Source: Alphaproteobacteria bacterium
Lineage (GTDB): Bacteria; Pseudomonadota; Alphaproteobacteria; UBA6615
Reading direction: 5' to 3'
Length of the DNA: 5,631 bases
Assembly (NCBI GenBank): GCA_013003285.1
Contig: JABDJY010000147.1
Span: 1 to 5,631 of the forward strand
Shown here: positions 1 through 5,631 of the stretch, piece after piece
Layout of the letters: every line of letters starts with the position of its first letter
Numbering within the stretch: the stretch's first letter is position 1
Made by a program: the position numbers and the translations under genes
The notes under the pieces: generated by a model
The model's input: only the letters and a program-made list of their open reading frames with translations
What the model was told of the DNA's origin: nothing
Databases searched by the model: none

Positions 1-483
1 CCGCCCATCGTCTTAATCGCGCCGATCTCGCTGTGGTACCGGCAGATCGGCTTGCTCGACACCATGACCGGATTGGTCCTGCTGTATTTCCTCACCTCGC
101 TGCCCTACGCGGTGTGGATGAGTAAGAGCTTCATCGACGAAGTTCCACGCGAGATGGAGCAAGCCGCCGAGATCCTCGGCGCTAGTCGCTGGCGCACCAT
201 CTGGGAGGTGGTACTGCCGCTAGTGCGCTCGGGTCTGGTGGCGACGTTCCTGTTCATCCTCATTCTGACCTGGAGCGAGTATCTGCTGGCCTTGCTCCTG
301 TCGAAATCTGAAGTTTTAACCCTGCCCGTCGAGCTGTCGAAATATCAGGGCTCGACCGAAGGTCGGGTCTATGGCCGGCAAGCGGCGCTGTCGGTCGGCA
401 TCACAATTCCACTGGTCTTCATTGGCCTGTTGATCCGTAAACACCTGGCCCGAGGCTTCAGCTTCGGGATGGTAAGGAGGTAA
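1..483 (+). CDS. ABC importer inner-membrane permease, MalG/CUT1-like (3' part only)
   Basis: This is the C-terminal part of a binding-protein-dependent ABC importer permease. The reading frame is open from base 1, so the start lies upstream; 160 residues are visible of a family that is usually about 270-300 long. The diagnostic cytoplasmic EAA loop is at visible residues 53-73: the EQAAEILGAS stretch, followed by the conserved LP. This loop docks on the ATPase. Hydrophobic segments are visible around residues 24-40, 74-94 and 132-147, consistent with the last membrane helices of a MalG-type subunit. The C-terminus ends in a basic GMVRR tail, typical of cytoplasmic ends in this family. The gene runs directly into an ATPase gene of the same class, so the two belong to one transporter. 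The partner permease and the solute-binding protein are probably upstream, outside the window. The substrate cannot be read from this part. Family assignment is firm; the carbohydrate or polyol preference of CUT1 systems is only a family-level expectation. Confidence 0.93.
   Translation, partial: PPIVLIAPISLWYRQIGLLDTMTGLVLLYFLTSLPYAVWMSKSFIDEVPREMEQAAEILGASRWRTIWEVVLPLVRSGLVATFLFILILTWSEYLLALLLSKSEVLTLPVELSKYQGSTEGRVYGRQAALSVGITIPLVFIGLLIRKHLARGFSFGMVRR
473..483 (+). promoter_or_regulatory. Strong Shine-Dalgarno for the ATPase, embedded in the permease 3' end
   Basis: The sequence TAAGGAGGTAA contains a near-complete anti-16S match (AAGGAGG at 474-480), nine bases before the GTG at 490. It covers the last two permease codons and its stop codon. 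It supports GTG 490 as the real ATPase start and suggests translational coupling: ribosomes finishing the permease uncover or directly supply the site for the ATPase. Confidence 0.85.
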
Positions 484-489
484 TTAGCC

Positions 490-1563
490 GTGTCTCGTAT
501 TGAACTCAAAAACCTGCGCAAGGAATATGGCAGCACCGTCGCTGTTAAAAACCTGGATTTAGTCATCGAAGACGGCGAATTTATTGTGCTGGTTGGTCCC
601 TCCGGCTGCGGCAAAACCACAACCTTGCGCATGATTGCCGGCTTCGAAGATCCGACCGCCGGTGAAATTCGCCTCGACGGCACCGTCGTCAACGATCTCG
701 AACCGCGTGACCGCGACCTTGGCATGGTGTTCCAGAGCCACGCGCTGTTTCCCCATAAAAACGTCGCCGATAACATCGTCTTCGGTCTGCGCATGCAGAA
801 GGTCGACAAGGAAGAGCAGCGGCGGCGGCTTCAAGAAGTTTCCGAACTCGTTCGTATTTCTCATTTGCTGACCAAAATGCCGGCCCAATGTTCGGGCGGT
901 GAATCCCAGCGTATCGCGCTGGCCCGCACCTTGGTCACCGAGCCGTCGAATTTCCTACTCGACGAACCCCTGTCTAGCCTCGATGCCAAACTGCGTCGAG
1001 AACTGCGCGCGGAGTGCGACCGGTTGCACGAGCAATTGCAGAAGACCTTTGTCTACGTCACCCATGATCAGGAAGAGGCCATGACCCTGGCCGACCGGAT
1101 CGTGGTGATGGACGGTGGCGAGATCGTCCAGATGGGATCACCGATCGATATCTACAGCAATCCGGTATCCTATTTTGTCGCCGACTTCTTTGGTAACCCG
1201 GCGATGAACCTGATCGAAGGCGAATTTTCCCAAAACGGCGGCGGCGCTGAGTTCAAAAGCAGCTCCTTCACCGTGTCCCTGCCGGAAGAATATAAAAACA
1301 TAGCGCCGGGCAAAGGCACTTTCGGCATTCGACCGGAAAACGTCCTAGTGTCCAAAGCCAATGGCGGCGACACACGTAATATCGGTTTGGTCGAACCCCT
1401 GGGCAAAGATACGTTGCTGTATTTCGAAACCACAGCGGAGCGCCCCTTTGTGGCCATCGTCGAGGGTACCGAAAACCACAAGTCCGGCGAACCTGTCGAA
1501 CTATCGTTTCCGGGAAACAATATGTTCCTGTTCGATGCGAACGGCGACCGCATCCGGGCGTAG
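490..1563 (+). CDS. ABC importer ATPase, MalK/UgpC/PotA-like
   Basis: This 357-residue ATPase powers the importer whose permease lies just upstream. Visible motifs, in order: Walker A GPSGCGKT at residues 36-43, Q-loop glutamine 82 (FQSHALFPH), signature segment CSGGESQRIALAR at 134-146, Walker B FLLDEP at 155-160, D-loop SSLDA at 162-166, and H-loop histidine 192 in YVTHDQEEA. A C-terminal extension from about residue 235 carries the FGIRPENV element (278-285) of the TOBE/MOP-type regulatory domain found in MalK-like subunits, and the total length is normal for that group. The GTG start is chosen because of the strong ribosome binding site at 474-480 and because the conserved N-terminus (IELKNLRKEYG) begins right after it. 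The signature is unusual: the common LSGGQ is CSGGE here, although the following QR-ALAR helix is intact, so the enzyme is expected to be active. Only 6 bases separate it from the permease stop, so it is the same operon. Family is certain, substrate unknown. Confidence 0.96.
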   Translation: MSRIELKNLRKEYGSTVAVKNLDLVIEDGEFIVLVGPSGCGKTTTLRMIAGFEDPTAGEIRLDGTVVNDLEPRDRDLGMVFQSHALFPHKNVADNIVFGLRMQKVDKEEQRRRLQEVSELVRISHLLTKMPAQCSGGESQRIALARTLVTEPSNFLLDEPLSSLDAKLRRELRAECDRLHEQLQKTFVYVTHDQEEAMTLADRIVVMDGGEIVQMGSPIDIYSNPVSYFVADFFGNPAMNLIEGEFSQNGGGAEFKSSSFTVSLPEEYKNIAPGKGTFGIRPENVLVSKANGGDTRNIGLVEPLGKDTLLYFETTAERPFVAIVEGTENHKSGEPVELSFPGNNMFLFDANGDRIRA

Positions 1564-1590
1564 TTTTCGCGTTGGATGTTGTAATAAATT

Positions 1591-1632
1591 AAGCGCTGCG
1601 GGCCGATCGACGGTCCGCGGCGTTTTCATTTT
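1591..1632 (+). terminator. Rho-independent terminator or attenuator hairpin after the ATPase
   Basis: Bases 1591-1605 pair with 1611-1625, giving a 15-bp stem with three G-U wobbles (1593/1623, 1597/1619, 1602/1614) and a 5-base loop (1606-1610). The core is GC-rich (GCGGGCC against GGTCCGC). The descending arm runs into the T-rich tract TTTTCATTTT at 1623-1632. This is the classic intrinsic terminator layout and it lies 28 bases after the ATPase stop. It most simply ends the transporter operon. It is also immediately upstream of the hydrolase ribosome binding site, so any transcript from the left that expresses the hydrolase must read through it. The structure was paired by eye; no folding energy was calculated. 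Confidence 0.78.
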
Positions 1633-1633
1633 C

Positions 1634-1640
1634 GGGGGAG
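1634..1640 (+). promoter_or_regulatory. Ribosome binding site of the hydrolase
   Basis: GGGGGAG lies seven bases before the GTG at 1648 and begins two bases after the T tract of the terminator hairpin. It decides the GTG start, since there is no ATG nearby in frame that would keep the conserved N-terminal strand. No convincing promoter fits between the T tract and this site; an AT-rich stretch at 1580-1592 (containing TAATAA) could be a weak -10 but has no clear -35 partner. Confidence 0.6.
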
Positions 1641-1647
1641 AAAACCA

Positions 1648-2448
1648 GTGCCAATCGTGAACTGCGGACGTTTCGACGTAAACTATATCGAACAGGGTGA
1701 GGGTTTTCCCGTCGTCCTGATTCACGGCCTTGCCGGCGACCACACCGCCTGGCTGCCCCAAGTCGCAGCCCTGAAGAATGACTATCGCGTCATCGCTTTC
1801 GATAACCCGGGGTCAGGCGAAAGCTCGACCGTCGACACACCGGCCAGTACCGCCGATTTGGCCGATGCGACACTTGGCCTGATGGATCAACTGGGGATCG
1901 ACCGCGCACATGTTGTTGGCCGTTCAATGGGCGGCGCCATCGCCCAGCATATGGCGCTCAAGGCGCCTGACCGCCTGCAATCCGTGGCAATGGCCGCATC
2001 ATTCGCGCGCCTCGATCCCATCGGGGCGCAAATTATCGCCAATTTGCAGCAACTGTTGCATTGGCGACCGAATTGGAGCGAGTGGGCCCCCCATGCGGTG
2101 TTCCTGTTCGTCGCGCCGGCATTTTTCAACGACAACCCCGATCTCATGGCCCGCATTACATCTCTCGTTAGCGATGAAGGCCGCGACATGACGTCCTATG
2201 ATAATCTGGCAACCGCTTGCCTCGAGCATGATACGCTTGACCGTCTGGGAGAAATCGATATCCCGACCTTGGTCATGGCAGGCAAGTACGATCCCATCTG
2301 CTCGATGACCTCGCAAAACTGGATGATGGATGCTTTTCCCAACGCAGAGCTAGAAGTGTTCGAACACTCCAGCCATTTCTTCTTAATGGAAGAAGCCGAA
2401 AAGGCGCTGACTGCGATCAAAGGCTGGCTTGCCAAGAACACGCCCTAA
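1648..2448 (+). CDS. Alpha/beta-fold hydrolase, 3-oxoadipate enol-lactonase-like
   Basis: This 266-residue soluble enzyme has the complete alpha/beta hydrolase layout. The oxyanion-hole HG is at residues 26-27 (LIHGLAG), the nucleophile elbow G-R-S-M-G at 91-95 places serine 93, the acid is probably aspartate 215 in AGKYDPIC, and the catalytic histidine is 243 in HSSHFF. A variable cap region lies between about residues 120 and 190. There is no signal peptide or membrane segment, so it is cytoplasmic. Length and motif spacing resemble PcaD (3-oxoadipate enol-lactonase) and related esterases or C-C bond hydrolases, but these groups cannot be separated by eye. No other beta-ketoadipate pathway gene is visible, so a pca name is not justified. 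It follows the importer operon in the same direction but behind a terminator-like hairpin. It ends 9 bases from the stop of the convergent aminotransferase gene. Fold and catalytic triad are well supported; the substrate is unknown. Confidence 0.92.
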   Translation: MPIVNCGRFDVNYIEQGEGFPVVLIHGLAGDHTAWLPQVAALKNDYRVIAFDNPGSGESSTVDTPASTADLADATLGLMDQLGIDRAHVVGRSMGGAIAQHMALKAPDRLQSVAMAASFARLDPIGAQIIANLQQLLHWRPNWSEWAPHAVFLFVAPAFFNDNPDLMARITSLVSDEGRDMTSYDNLATACLEHDTLDRLGEIDIPTLVMAGKYDPICSMTSQNWMMDAFPNAELEVFEHSSHFFLMEEAEKALTAIKGWLAKNTP

Positions 2449-2457
2449 ACAGCTGCG

Positions 2458-3405
2458 TTACAGTCGTGGTGACTCCACGGCAGCATGACGTGTGTACTGA
2501 CTGATCCAGTCGAAATCGACCAACTCCACATAGGCGTCCATCAGCTTTTTGGTGATCGGCCCCGGCACCGAGCCGTCACCAAACAACCGACCGTTGATGC
2601 TCCGGCACGGGCAGATGCAAAAACTGGTCGAGGTGATAAAGGCTTCGTCGGACACATAAGTATCGAACATGTCGTAGTCTTTCTCGACGCACGGCACGCC
2701 GATCTGTTCGGCGAGTTCAATCACCGTTTGCCGGCTGACTCCGGGCAAGACATAACGTTCCTGCGGCGTGTAGAGCGTCCCCTCGGCGACGAAAAACACG
2801 TTGCTTCCCCTGCCCTCGGCCACATTACCGTTATGGTCGAGCATCAGCGCGTAGGCTTCAGGGTTCTGCGCCGACACTTCTTCATCTGCCATGATTAGGT
2901 TCAAATAATTATGGGTCTTAGCCCGCGGGCTGAGCATGTCGGGCGCCGTGCGGCGTACCGACGAGACGATCATGTCGATACCGTCACGATAGAGCTTAGC
3001 GCGGGTCGTCAAGGGTAGCGGCAAACACTCAACGATCACCGTCGGCCCGGTATAGTCCGGCCAGGCCGAGCGTTCGTTGGGATCGACGATGCCGCGGGTA
3101 ATGCGCTGGGACACCCAGTAGTCTTCATCATCGGCGATCAACGGCATGTTGCGCGCGACGACCTCCTCGGTGATCGCCGCCATCTCATCAAGCGTTAGAC
3201 CGGGATCGATGCCCACATAGCGCAGCGAGCGGTAGAGCCGCTCCAGATGCTCATGCAGCTTGAATATCTTATGGCCGAATGTGCGTGTGGTATCGAATAC
3301 CGCATCGCCATATTTCACGCCCCGGTCGCGAAACGGCAACCGTGCCTCATTTTCAGGAATATAGTCGCCGTTCAGGTAAACGAACCGCTGGTTTGGGATG
3401 GTCAC
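2458..3405 (-). CDS. Class IV (fold type IV) PLP aminotransferase, branched-chain/D-amino acid type
   Basis: This 315-residue PLP enzyme transfers an amino group between an amino acid (or amine) and a 2-oxo acid. The N-terminal family block is clear: DRGVKYGDAVFDTTR (27-41), then FKLHEHLERL (48-57). Lysine 163 in RAKTHNYLN is the expected PLP Schiff-base lysine. Glutamate 197 in AEGRGSN is the residue that normally contacts the PLP ring nitrogen. LPGVSRQ (220-226) and TSTS (258-261) are the expected cofactor-binding turns. The start is GTG at 3405-3403, preceded on its strand by a purine-rich GGCGGGGG about five bases upstream. Length is slightly above the usual 280-310, with a short C-terminal tail. 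Just after TSTS come three cysteines in alternation, C263, C265 and C267, which is unusual. It is divergent from the molybdenum hydroxylase gene and convergent with the hydrolase. Alternatives within the family are branched-chain aminotransferase (ilvE-like), D-amino acid transaminase and (R)-selective amine transaminase; the sequence alone does not decide. Confidence 0.93.
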   Translation of the reverse strand: MTIPNQRFVYLNGDYIPENEARLPFRDRGVKYGDAVFDTTRTFGHKIFKLHEHLERLYRSLRYVGIDPGLTLDEMAAITEEVVARNMPLIADDEDYWVSQRITRGIVDPNERSAWPDYTGPTVIVECLPLPLTTRAKLYRDGIDMIVSSVRRTAPDMLSPRAKTHNYLNLIMADEEVSAQNPEAYALMLDHNGNVAEGRGSNVFFVAEGTLYTPQERYVLPGVSRQTVIELAEQIGVPCVEKDYDMFDTYVSDEAFITSTSFCICPCRSINGRLFGDGSVPGPITKKLMDAYVELVDFDWISQYTRHAAVESPRL

Positions 3406-3440
3406 GAACGCCCCCGCCTTCTAAACTTATGCCGCCGCAA

Positions 3441-3470
3441 TGGCGCGATAACCCACATAATAGCGCGCTA
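3441..3470. repeat. Two related 10-bp boxes spaced 20 bp apart (candidate operator)
   Basis: TGGCGCGATA (3441-3450) and TAGCGCGCTA (3461-3470) match at 8 of 10 positions. Their starts are exactly 20 bp apart, close to two helical turns, so a regulator could contact both on one DNA face. The second box is a perfect palindrome. They sit centrally in the divergent intergenic region. The sites are short and GC-rich, so chance cannot be excluded; no regulator gene is present in the window. Confidence 0.4.
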
Positions 3471-3484
3471 AAGTATTTCGCATA

Positions 3485-3493
3485 GGGGGAGGA
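3485..3493 (+). promoter_or_regulatory. Ribosome binding site of the molybdenum hydroxylase large subunit
   Basis: GGGGGAGGA contains the GGAGG core at 3488-3492, five bases before ATG 3498. It fixes this ATG as the start, and the conserved family N-terminus (VGQPVRRTEDPRLL) begins at residue 6 of the resulting protein. Confidence 0.8.
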
Positions 3494-3497
3494 ACAA

Positions 3498-5631
3498 ATG
3501 ACCAAATATGGTGTTGGACAACCGGTACGGCGTACCGAAGACCCGCGGCTGCTGACAGGGCGCGGCAAGTTCAACGACGATTATATCGTCGATAACGCCG
3601 CCCATAGTTATGTGCTGCGATCGCCCCACGCCCATGCCGATATCGTTTCCATCGATACAAGTGCCGCGAAAGCCGCAGCTGGTGTTTTGGGCATCTTCAC
3701 CGGCGAAGATCTGGCAGCCGACGATATTGGCGGCTTTCCCGGACCGCCGCCCTTCTTCGCCTCGCTGACCAAGCCCGACGGCTCGCCGCTCAGCTACCCG
3801 CCGCAATTTGCGCTCACATCGGACCGGGTCCGCTATGTGGGTGATCCGGTTGCCTTTGTCGTCGCCGAAACCCTGGAAGCGGCTAAGGACGCGGCCGAGC
3901 AGATCGTCGTGGACTATGCCCCGCTGCCCGCAGTAGTCGATACCGCCAAGGCGATGGACCCAGATGCGCCGCAAATCTGGGAAGAAGTTCCTAAGAATTT
4001 CCTGTTCCGAGCTGATGTGGGCGACAAGGAAGCCACAGACGCGGCGTTCGCAAACGCCGCCCATGTGGCTCATGTCTCGCTGGTCAATAACCGCATCGTC
4101 CAGAATTCCATGGAAGTGCGCGGCGCTATCGGCAGTTACGACCCCGATTCCGGGCGCTACACACTCTACACCTCGAACCAGAACCGCCACATGCTGCGCG
4201 ACTGGATCGCCAACAGCTTCCTCAAATGCGACCCGCAAATGGTCCGCGTTCTGGTCGATGATGTGGGCGGCGGCTTCGGCATGAAGACCCACCCCTATCA
4301 CGAGCAGCTTCTGGTTCTGTATGCCGCAAAGAAGCTGGGCCGCGGCATTCGCTGGATCAGCGACCGTACCGAGGCGTTCTTGAGCGACCTCCATGGCCGC
4401 GATCATCTGTCCGAATGCGATCTGGCGCTCGACGCCGATGGCAAGTTCCTCGGCGTCCGCGTCGCGACAGTGGCCGCGATCGGCGCCTATTCCTGTTCCG
4501 CCGGGGTGGCGATCCCCACCCAGGTCGGCCCGAAAATTCTCACCAACGTCTACGACGTGCCGGTCGCAGATGTGAGCGTCGAGTGCGTCATGACCAACAC
4601 CGCGCCGGTCGGCCCCTATCGGGGCGCCGGGCGGCCGGAGGCGATCTATGTGATGGAACGCCTGGTCGATGTGGCGGCGCGCGAGATGGGGATCGACCCG
4701 GTCGAGCTACGTCGGCGCAATCTCATCCGCCCCGATCAAATGCCCTACACCAATGCCATGGGCACGACCTACGATAGCGGCGAATTCGAAGCCAATATGG
4801 ACGCCACCATGAAACTGGCCGACTGGGCCGGCCACGAGAAACGCCGCGAAGCGGCCCTGAAAAACGGCCGCTTGAGCGGCATCGCGCTGTGCCAGTATAT
4901 TGAGACCACGGCCGGCAACCCGACCGAGTCCGCCGAAGTCGAAGTGGCCGACGATAAGGTGATCGTGCGGGTCGGCACCCAGCCCATGGGCCAGGGTCAC
5001 GACACCTCATTCATGCAGCTCATCTCGGAGAAACTCGGTGTCGAATTCGAAGAGGTCGAGATCGATACCAGCGACAGCGATAATCTGCCCAGCGGCGGTG
5101 GCAGCCACGGCTCGCGTACCAGCCATATCGGCAGTGTGGCGGCGCTCAACTCCAGCGATGAGGTGATTACCAAGGGCACCATGATCGCCAGCGAAATGCT
5201 CGAGACCGCTGTGGCCGATATCGAGTTCGCCGATGGCGCGTTTCGCGTCGCCGGCACCGACCGCACGGTTACCCTGTTCGATGTGGCGCGCGAGGCCCGC
5301 AACTCGACTTCCCTGCCGGAAGAATTACAGGGGCCGTTATCGGGCGCTGACACCCACACCATCGAGAATTGGAGCTACCCCAATGGCTGCCATGTCTGCG
5401 AATTGGAAGTCGAGCAGGATACCGGCGTCATTCATATCGTGCGCTATTGCGCGGTCGACGATGTCGGCAAGGTAATCAACCCCATGCTGGTCGCCGGCCA
5501 AGTGCATGGCGGCGTCGCCCAGGGGGTCGGTCAGGCTATTCTGGAAAACACCGTCTATGACGACGGGTCGGGACAACTTCTGACCAGCTCGTTCATGGAT
5601 TACACCATGCCGCGCGCCGATGATCTGCCCT
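3498..5631 (+). CDS. Molybdenum hydroxylase large subunit, xanthine dehydrogenase/form II CoxL-like (3' end outside window)
   Basis: The frame is open without interruption from ATG 3498 to the window edge, giving 711 residues of a protein whose family is usually about 760-800 long. It is the molybdopterin-binding catalytic subunit of an aldehyde oxidase/xanthine dehydrogenase-type enzyme, which oxidises a C-H group with water as oxygen donor. Domains in order: the N-terminal family block VGQPVRRTEDPRLLTGRG (6-23), the hammerhead domain to about residue 130 with VRYVGDPVAFVVAE (111-124), and the first cofactor region with DVGGGFGMK (255-263). Then come the active-site loop PYRGAGR (373-379), GQGH (498-501), GSHGSR (535-540) and the C-terminal AVDDVGKVINP (652-662) with GQVHGGVAQGVGQ (667-679). 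The loop lacks the AYRCSFR cysteine of true aerobic CO dehydrogenase. The catalytic glutamate (E-P-P region) would lie beyond the edge. Partner FAD and 2Fe-2S subunits are not upstream and are expected downstream. No signal peptide is seen. Family is sure, substrate unknown. Confidence 0.95.
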   Translation, partial: MTKYGVGQPVRRTEDPRLLTGRGKFNDDYIVDNAAHSYVLRSPHAHADIVSIDTSAAKAAAGVLGIFTGEDLAADDIGGFPGPPPFFASLTKPDGSPLSYPPQFALTSDRVRYVGDPVAFVVAETLEAAKDAAEQIVVDYAPLPAVVDTAKAMDPDAPQIWEEVPKNFLFRADVGDKEATDAAFANAAHVAHVSLVNNRIVQNSMEVRGAIGSYDPDSGRYTLYTSNQNRHMLRDWIANSFLKCDPQMVRVLVDDVGGGFGMKTHPYHEQLLVLYAAKKLGRGIRWISDRTEAFLSDLHGRDHLSECDLALDADGKFLGVRVATVAAIGAYSCSAGVAIPTQVGPKILTNVYDVPVADVSVECVMTNTAPVGPYRGAGRPEAIYVMERLVDVAAREMGIDPVELRRRNLIRPDQMPYTNAMGTTYDSGEFEANMDATMKLADWAGHEKRREAALKNGRLSGIALCQYIETTAGNPTESAEVEVADDKVIVRVGTQPMGQGHDTSFMQLISEKLGVEFEEVEIDTSDSDNLPSGGGSHGSRTSHIGSVAALNSSDEVITKGTMIASEMLETAVADIEFADGAFRVAGTDRTVTLFDVAREARNSTSLPEELQGPLSGADTHTIENWSYPNGCHVCELEVEQDTGVIHIVRYCAVDDVGKVINPMLVAGQVHGGVAQGVGQAILENTVYDDGSGQLLTSSFMDYTMPRADDLP

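Larger units (their letters stand above)
3406..3497. promoter_or_regulatory. Divergent promoter/operator region between aminotransferase and molybdenum hydroxylase
   Basis: This 92-base gap separates two genes transcribed outward, so it must hold both promoters unless upstream readthrough is used. The middle (3421-3480) is richer in A and T than its surroundings. It contains a perfect 10-bp palindrome, TAGCGCGCTA, at 3461-3470 and a related box, TGGCGCGATA, at 3441-3450. CATAAT at 3456-3461 (plus) and TATTAT at 3462-3457 (minus) are -10-like, but neither has a convincing -35 at the right distance, so I do not place the promoters. Existence of a control region is a strong inference; the exact elements are tentative. 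Confidence 0.6.

Noticed and set aside
369..888. Overlapping minus-strand open frames opposite the permease end and ATPase start
   Set aside because: They lie across strongly conserved ATPase motifs in the sense frame, have low-complexity arginine- and serine-rich translations and no ribosome binding site or domain.
1648..2448. Naming the hydrolase pcaD
   Set aside because: Catalytic triad and length fit, but the same pattern is shared by many alpha/beta hydrolases and no other beta-ketoadipate pathway gene is in the window.
2465..2479. Small inverted repeat CGTGG/CCACG near the convergent stop codons, as a terminator
   Set aside because: Only a 5-bp stem, inside the aminotransferase coding end, with no T tract adjoining it on either strand.
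2485..2898. Plus-strand open frame of 137 codons inside the aminotransferase region
   Set aside because: It is opposite the conserved C-terminal half of the aminotransferase (PLP lysine, LPG turn) and has no family resemblance of its own.
3456..3462. CATAAT (plus) or TATTAT (minus) as sigma-70 -10 boxes
   Set aside because: No acceptable -35 element lies 16-18 bases upstream on either strand, so they are mentioned only as possibilities in the divergent region.
3468..4406. Long minus-strand open frame (312 codons) opposite the start of the molybdenum hydroxylase gene and running into the divergent intergenic region
   Set aside because: The plus strand carries an unmistakable conserved enzyme across the same bases. 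The antisense translation has no recognisable domain and is the shadow expected in GC-rich coding DNA.
4707..5362. Several minus-strand open frames opposite the molybdenum hydroxylase
   Set aside because: Mutually overlapping shadows of one conserved sense gene; none has a plausible start site or recognisable protein.
3498..5631. Assignment of the last gene as true carbon monoxide dehydrogenase large subunit
   Set aside because: The active-site loop is PYRGAGR without the cysteine of the form I AYRCSFR motif, so the name would overstate the evidence.

Overview
The window reads as ordinary-density bacterial DNA: about 95% is coding, the GC content is moderately high, and gaps between genes are short. 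Codon choice, protein style and three GTG starts out of the four visible starts fit a proteobacterium, most likely an alphaproteobacterium. That assignment is an inference from style; there is no rRNA, tRNA or marker gene here to settle it. I see no insertion sequence, CRISPR array, tRNA, phage gene or origin.

Layout, left to right. (1) Bases 1-483 are the 3' part of an inner-membrane permease of a MalG/CUT1-type ABC importer. It is followed at once by (2) the matching MalK-like ATPase (490-1563), whose ribosome binding site lies inside the last permease codons. (3) A strong terminator-like hairpin with a U tract (1591-1632) follows. Only 15 bases after it starts (4) an alpha/beta hydrolase (1648-2448). 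(5) A fold-type-IV PLP aminotransferase (2458-3405) is on the opposite strand, tail to tail with the hydrolase, with 9 bases between the stop codons. (6) A 92-base divergent intergenic region (3406-3497) contains a 10-bp perfect palindrome and a related box exactly 20 bp away. (7) A molybdenum hydroxylase large subunit of the xanthine dehydrogenase/form II CoxL type (3498 to the window edge, 711 residues visible) is open at its 3' end.

How they may work together: an importer of an unknown small, probably carbohydrate-like or polyol-like organic solute sits beside three enzymes that fit small-molecule catabolism (a ring or aldehyde hydroxylase, a hydrolase and a transaminase). The aminotransferase and the hydroxylase share one intergenic control region and may be co-regulated. 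No sequence evidence fixes the substrate, and the grouping as a single pathway is a hypothesis.

I did not find a clearly new biological system. The points most worth a second look are the terminator placed directly before the hydrolase ribosome binding site, the paired boxes in the divergent promoter region, the altered ABC signature (CSGGE instead of LSGGQ), the three-cysteine cluster in the PLP pocket loop of the aminotransferase, and the likelihood that the last gene will be mislabelled as carbon monoxide dehydrogenase.
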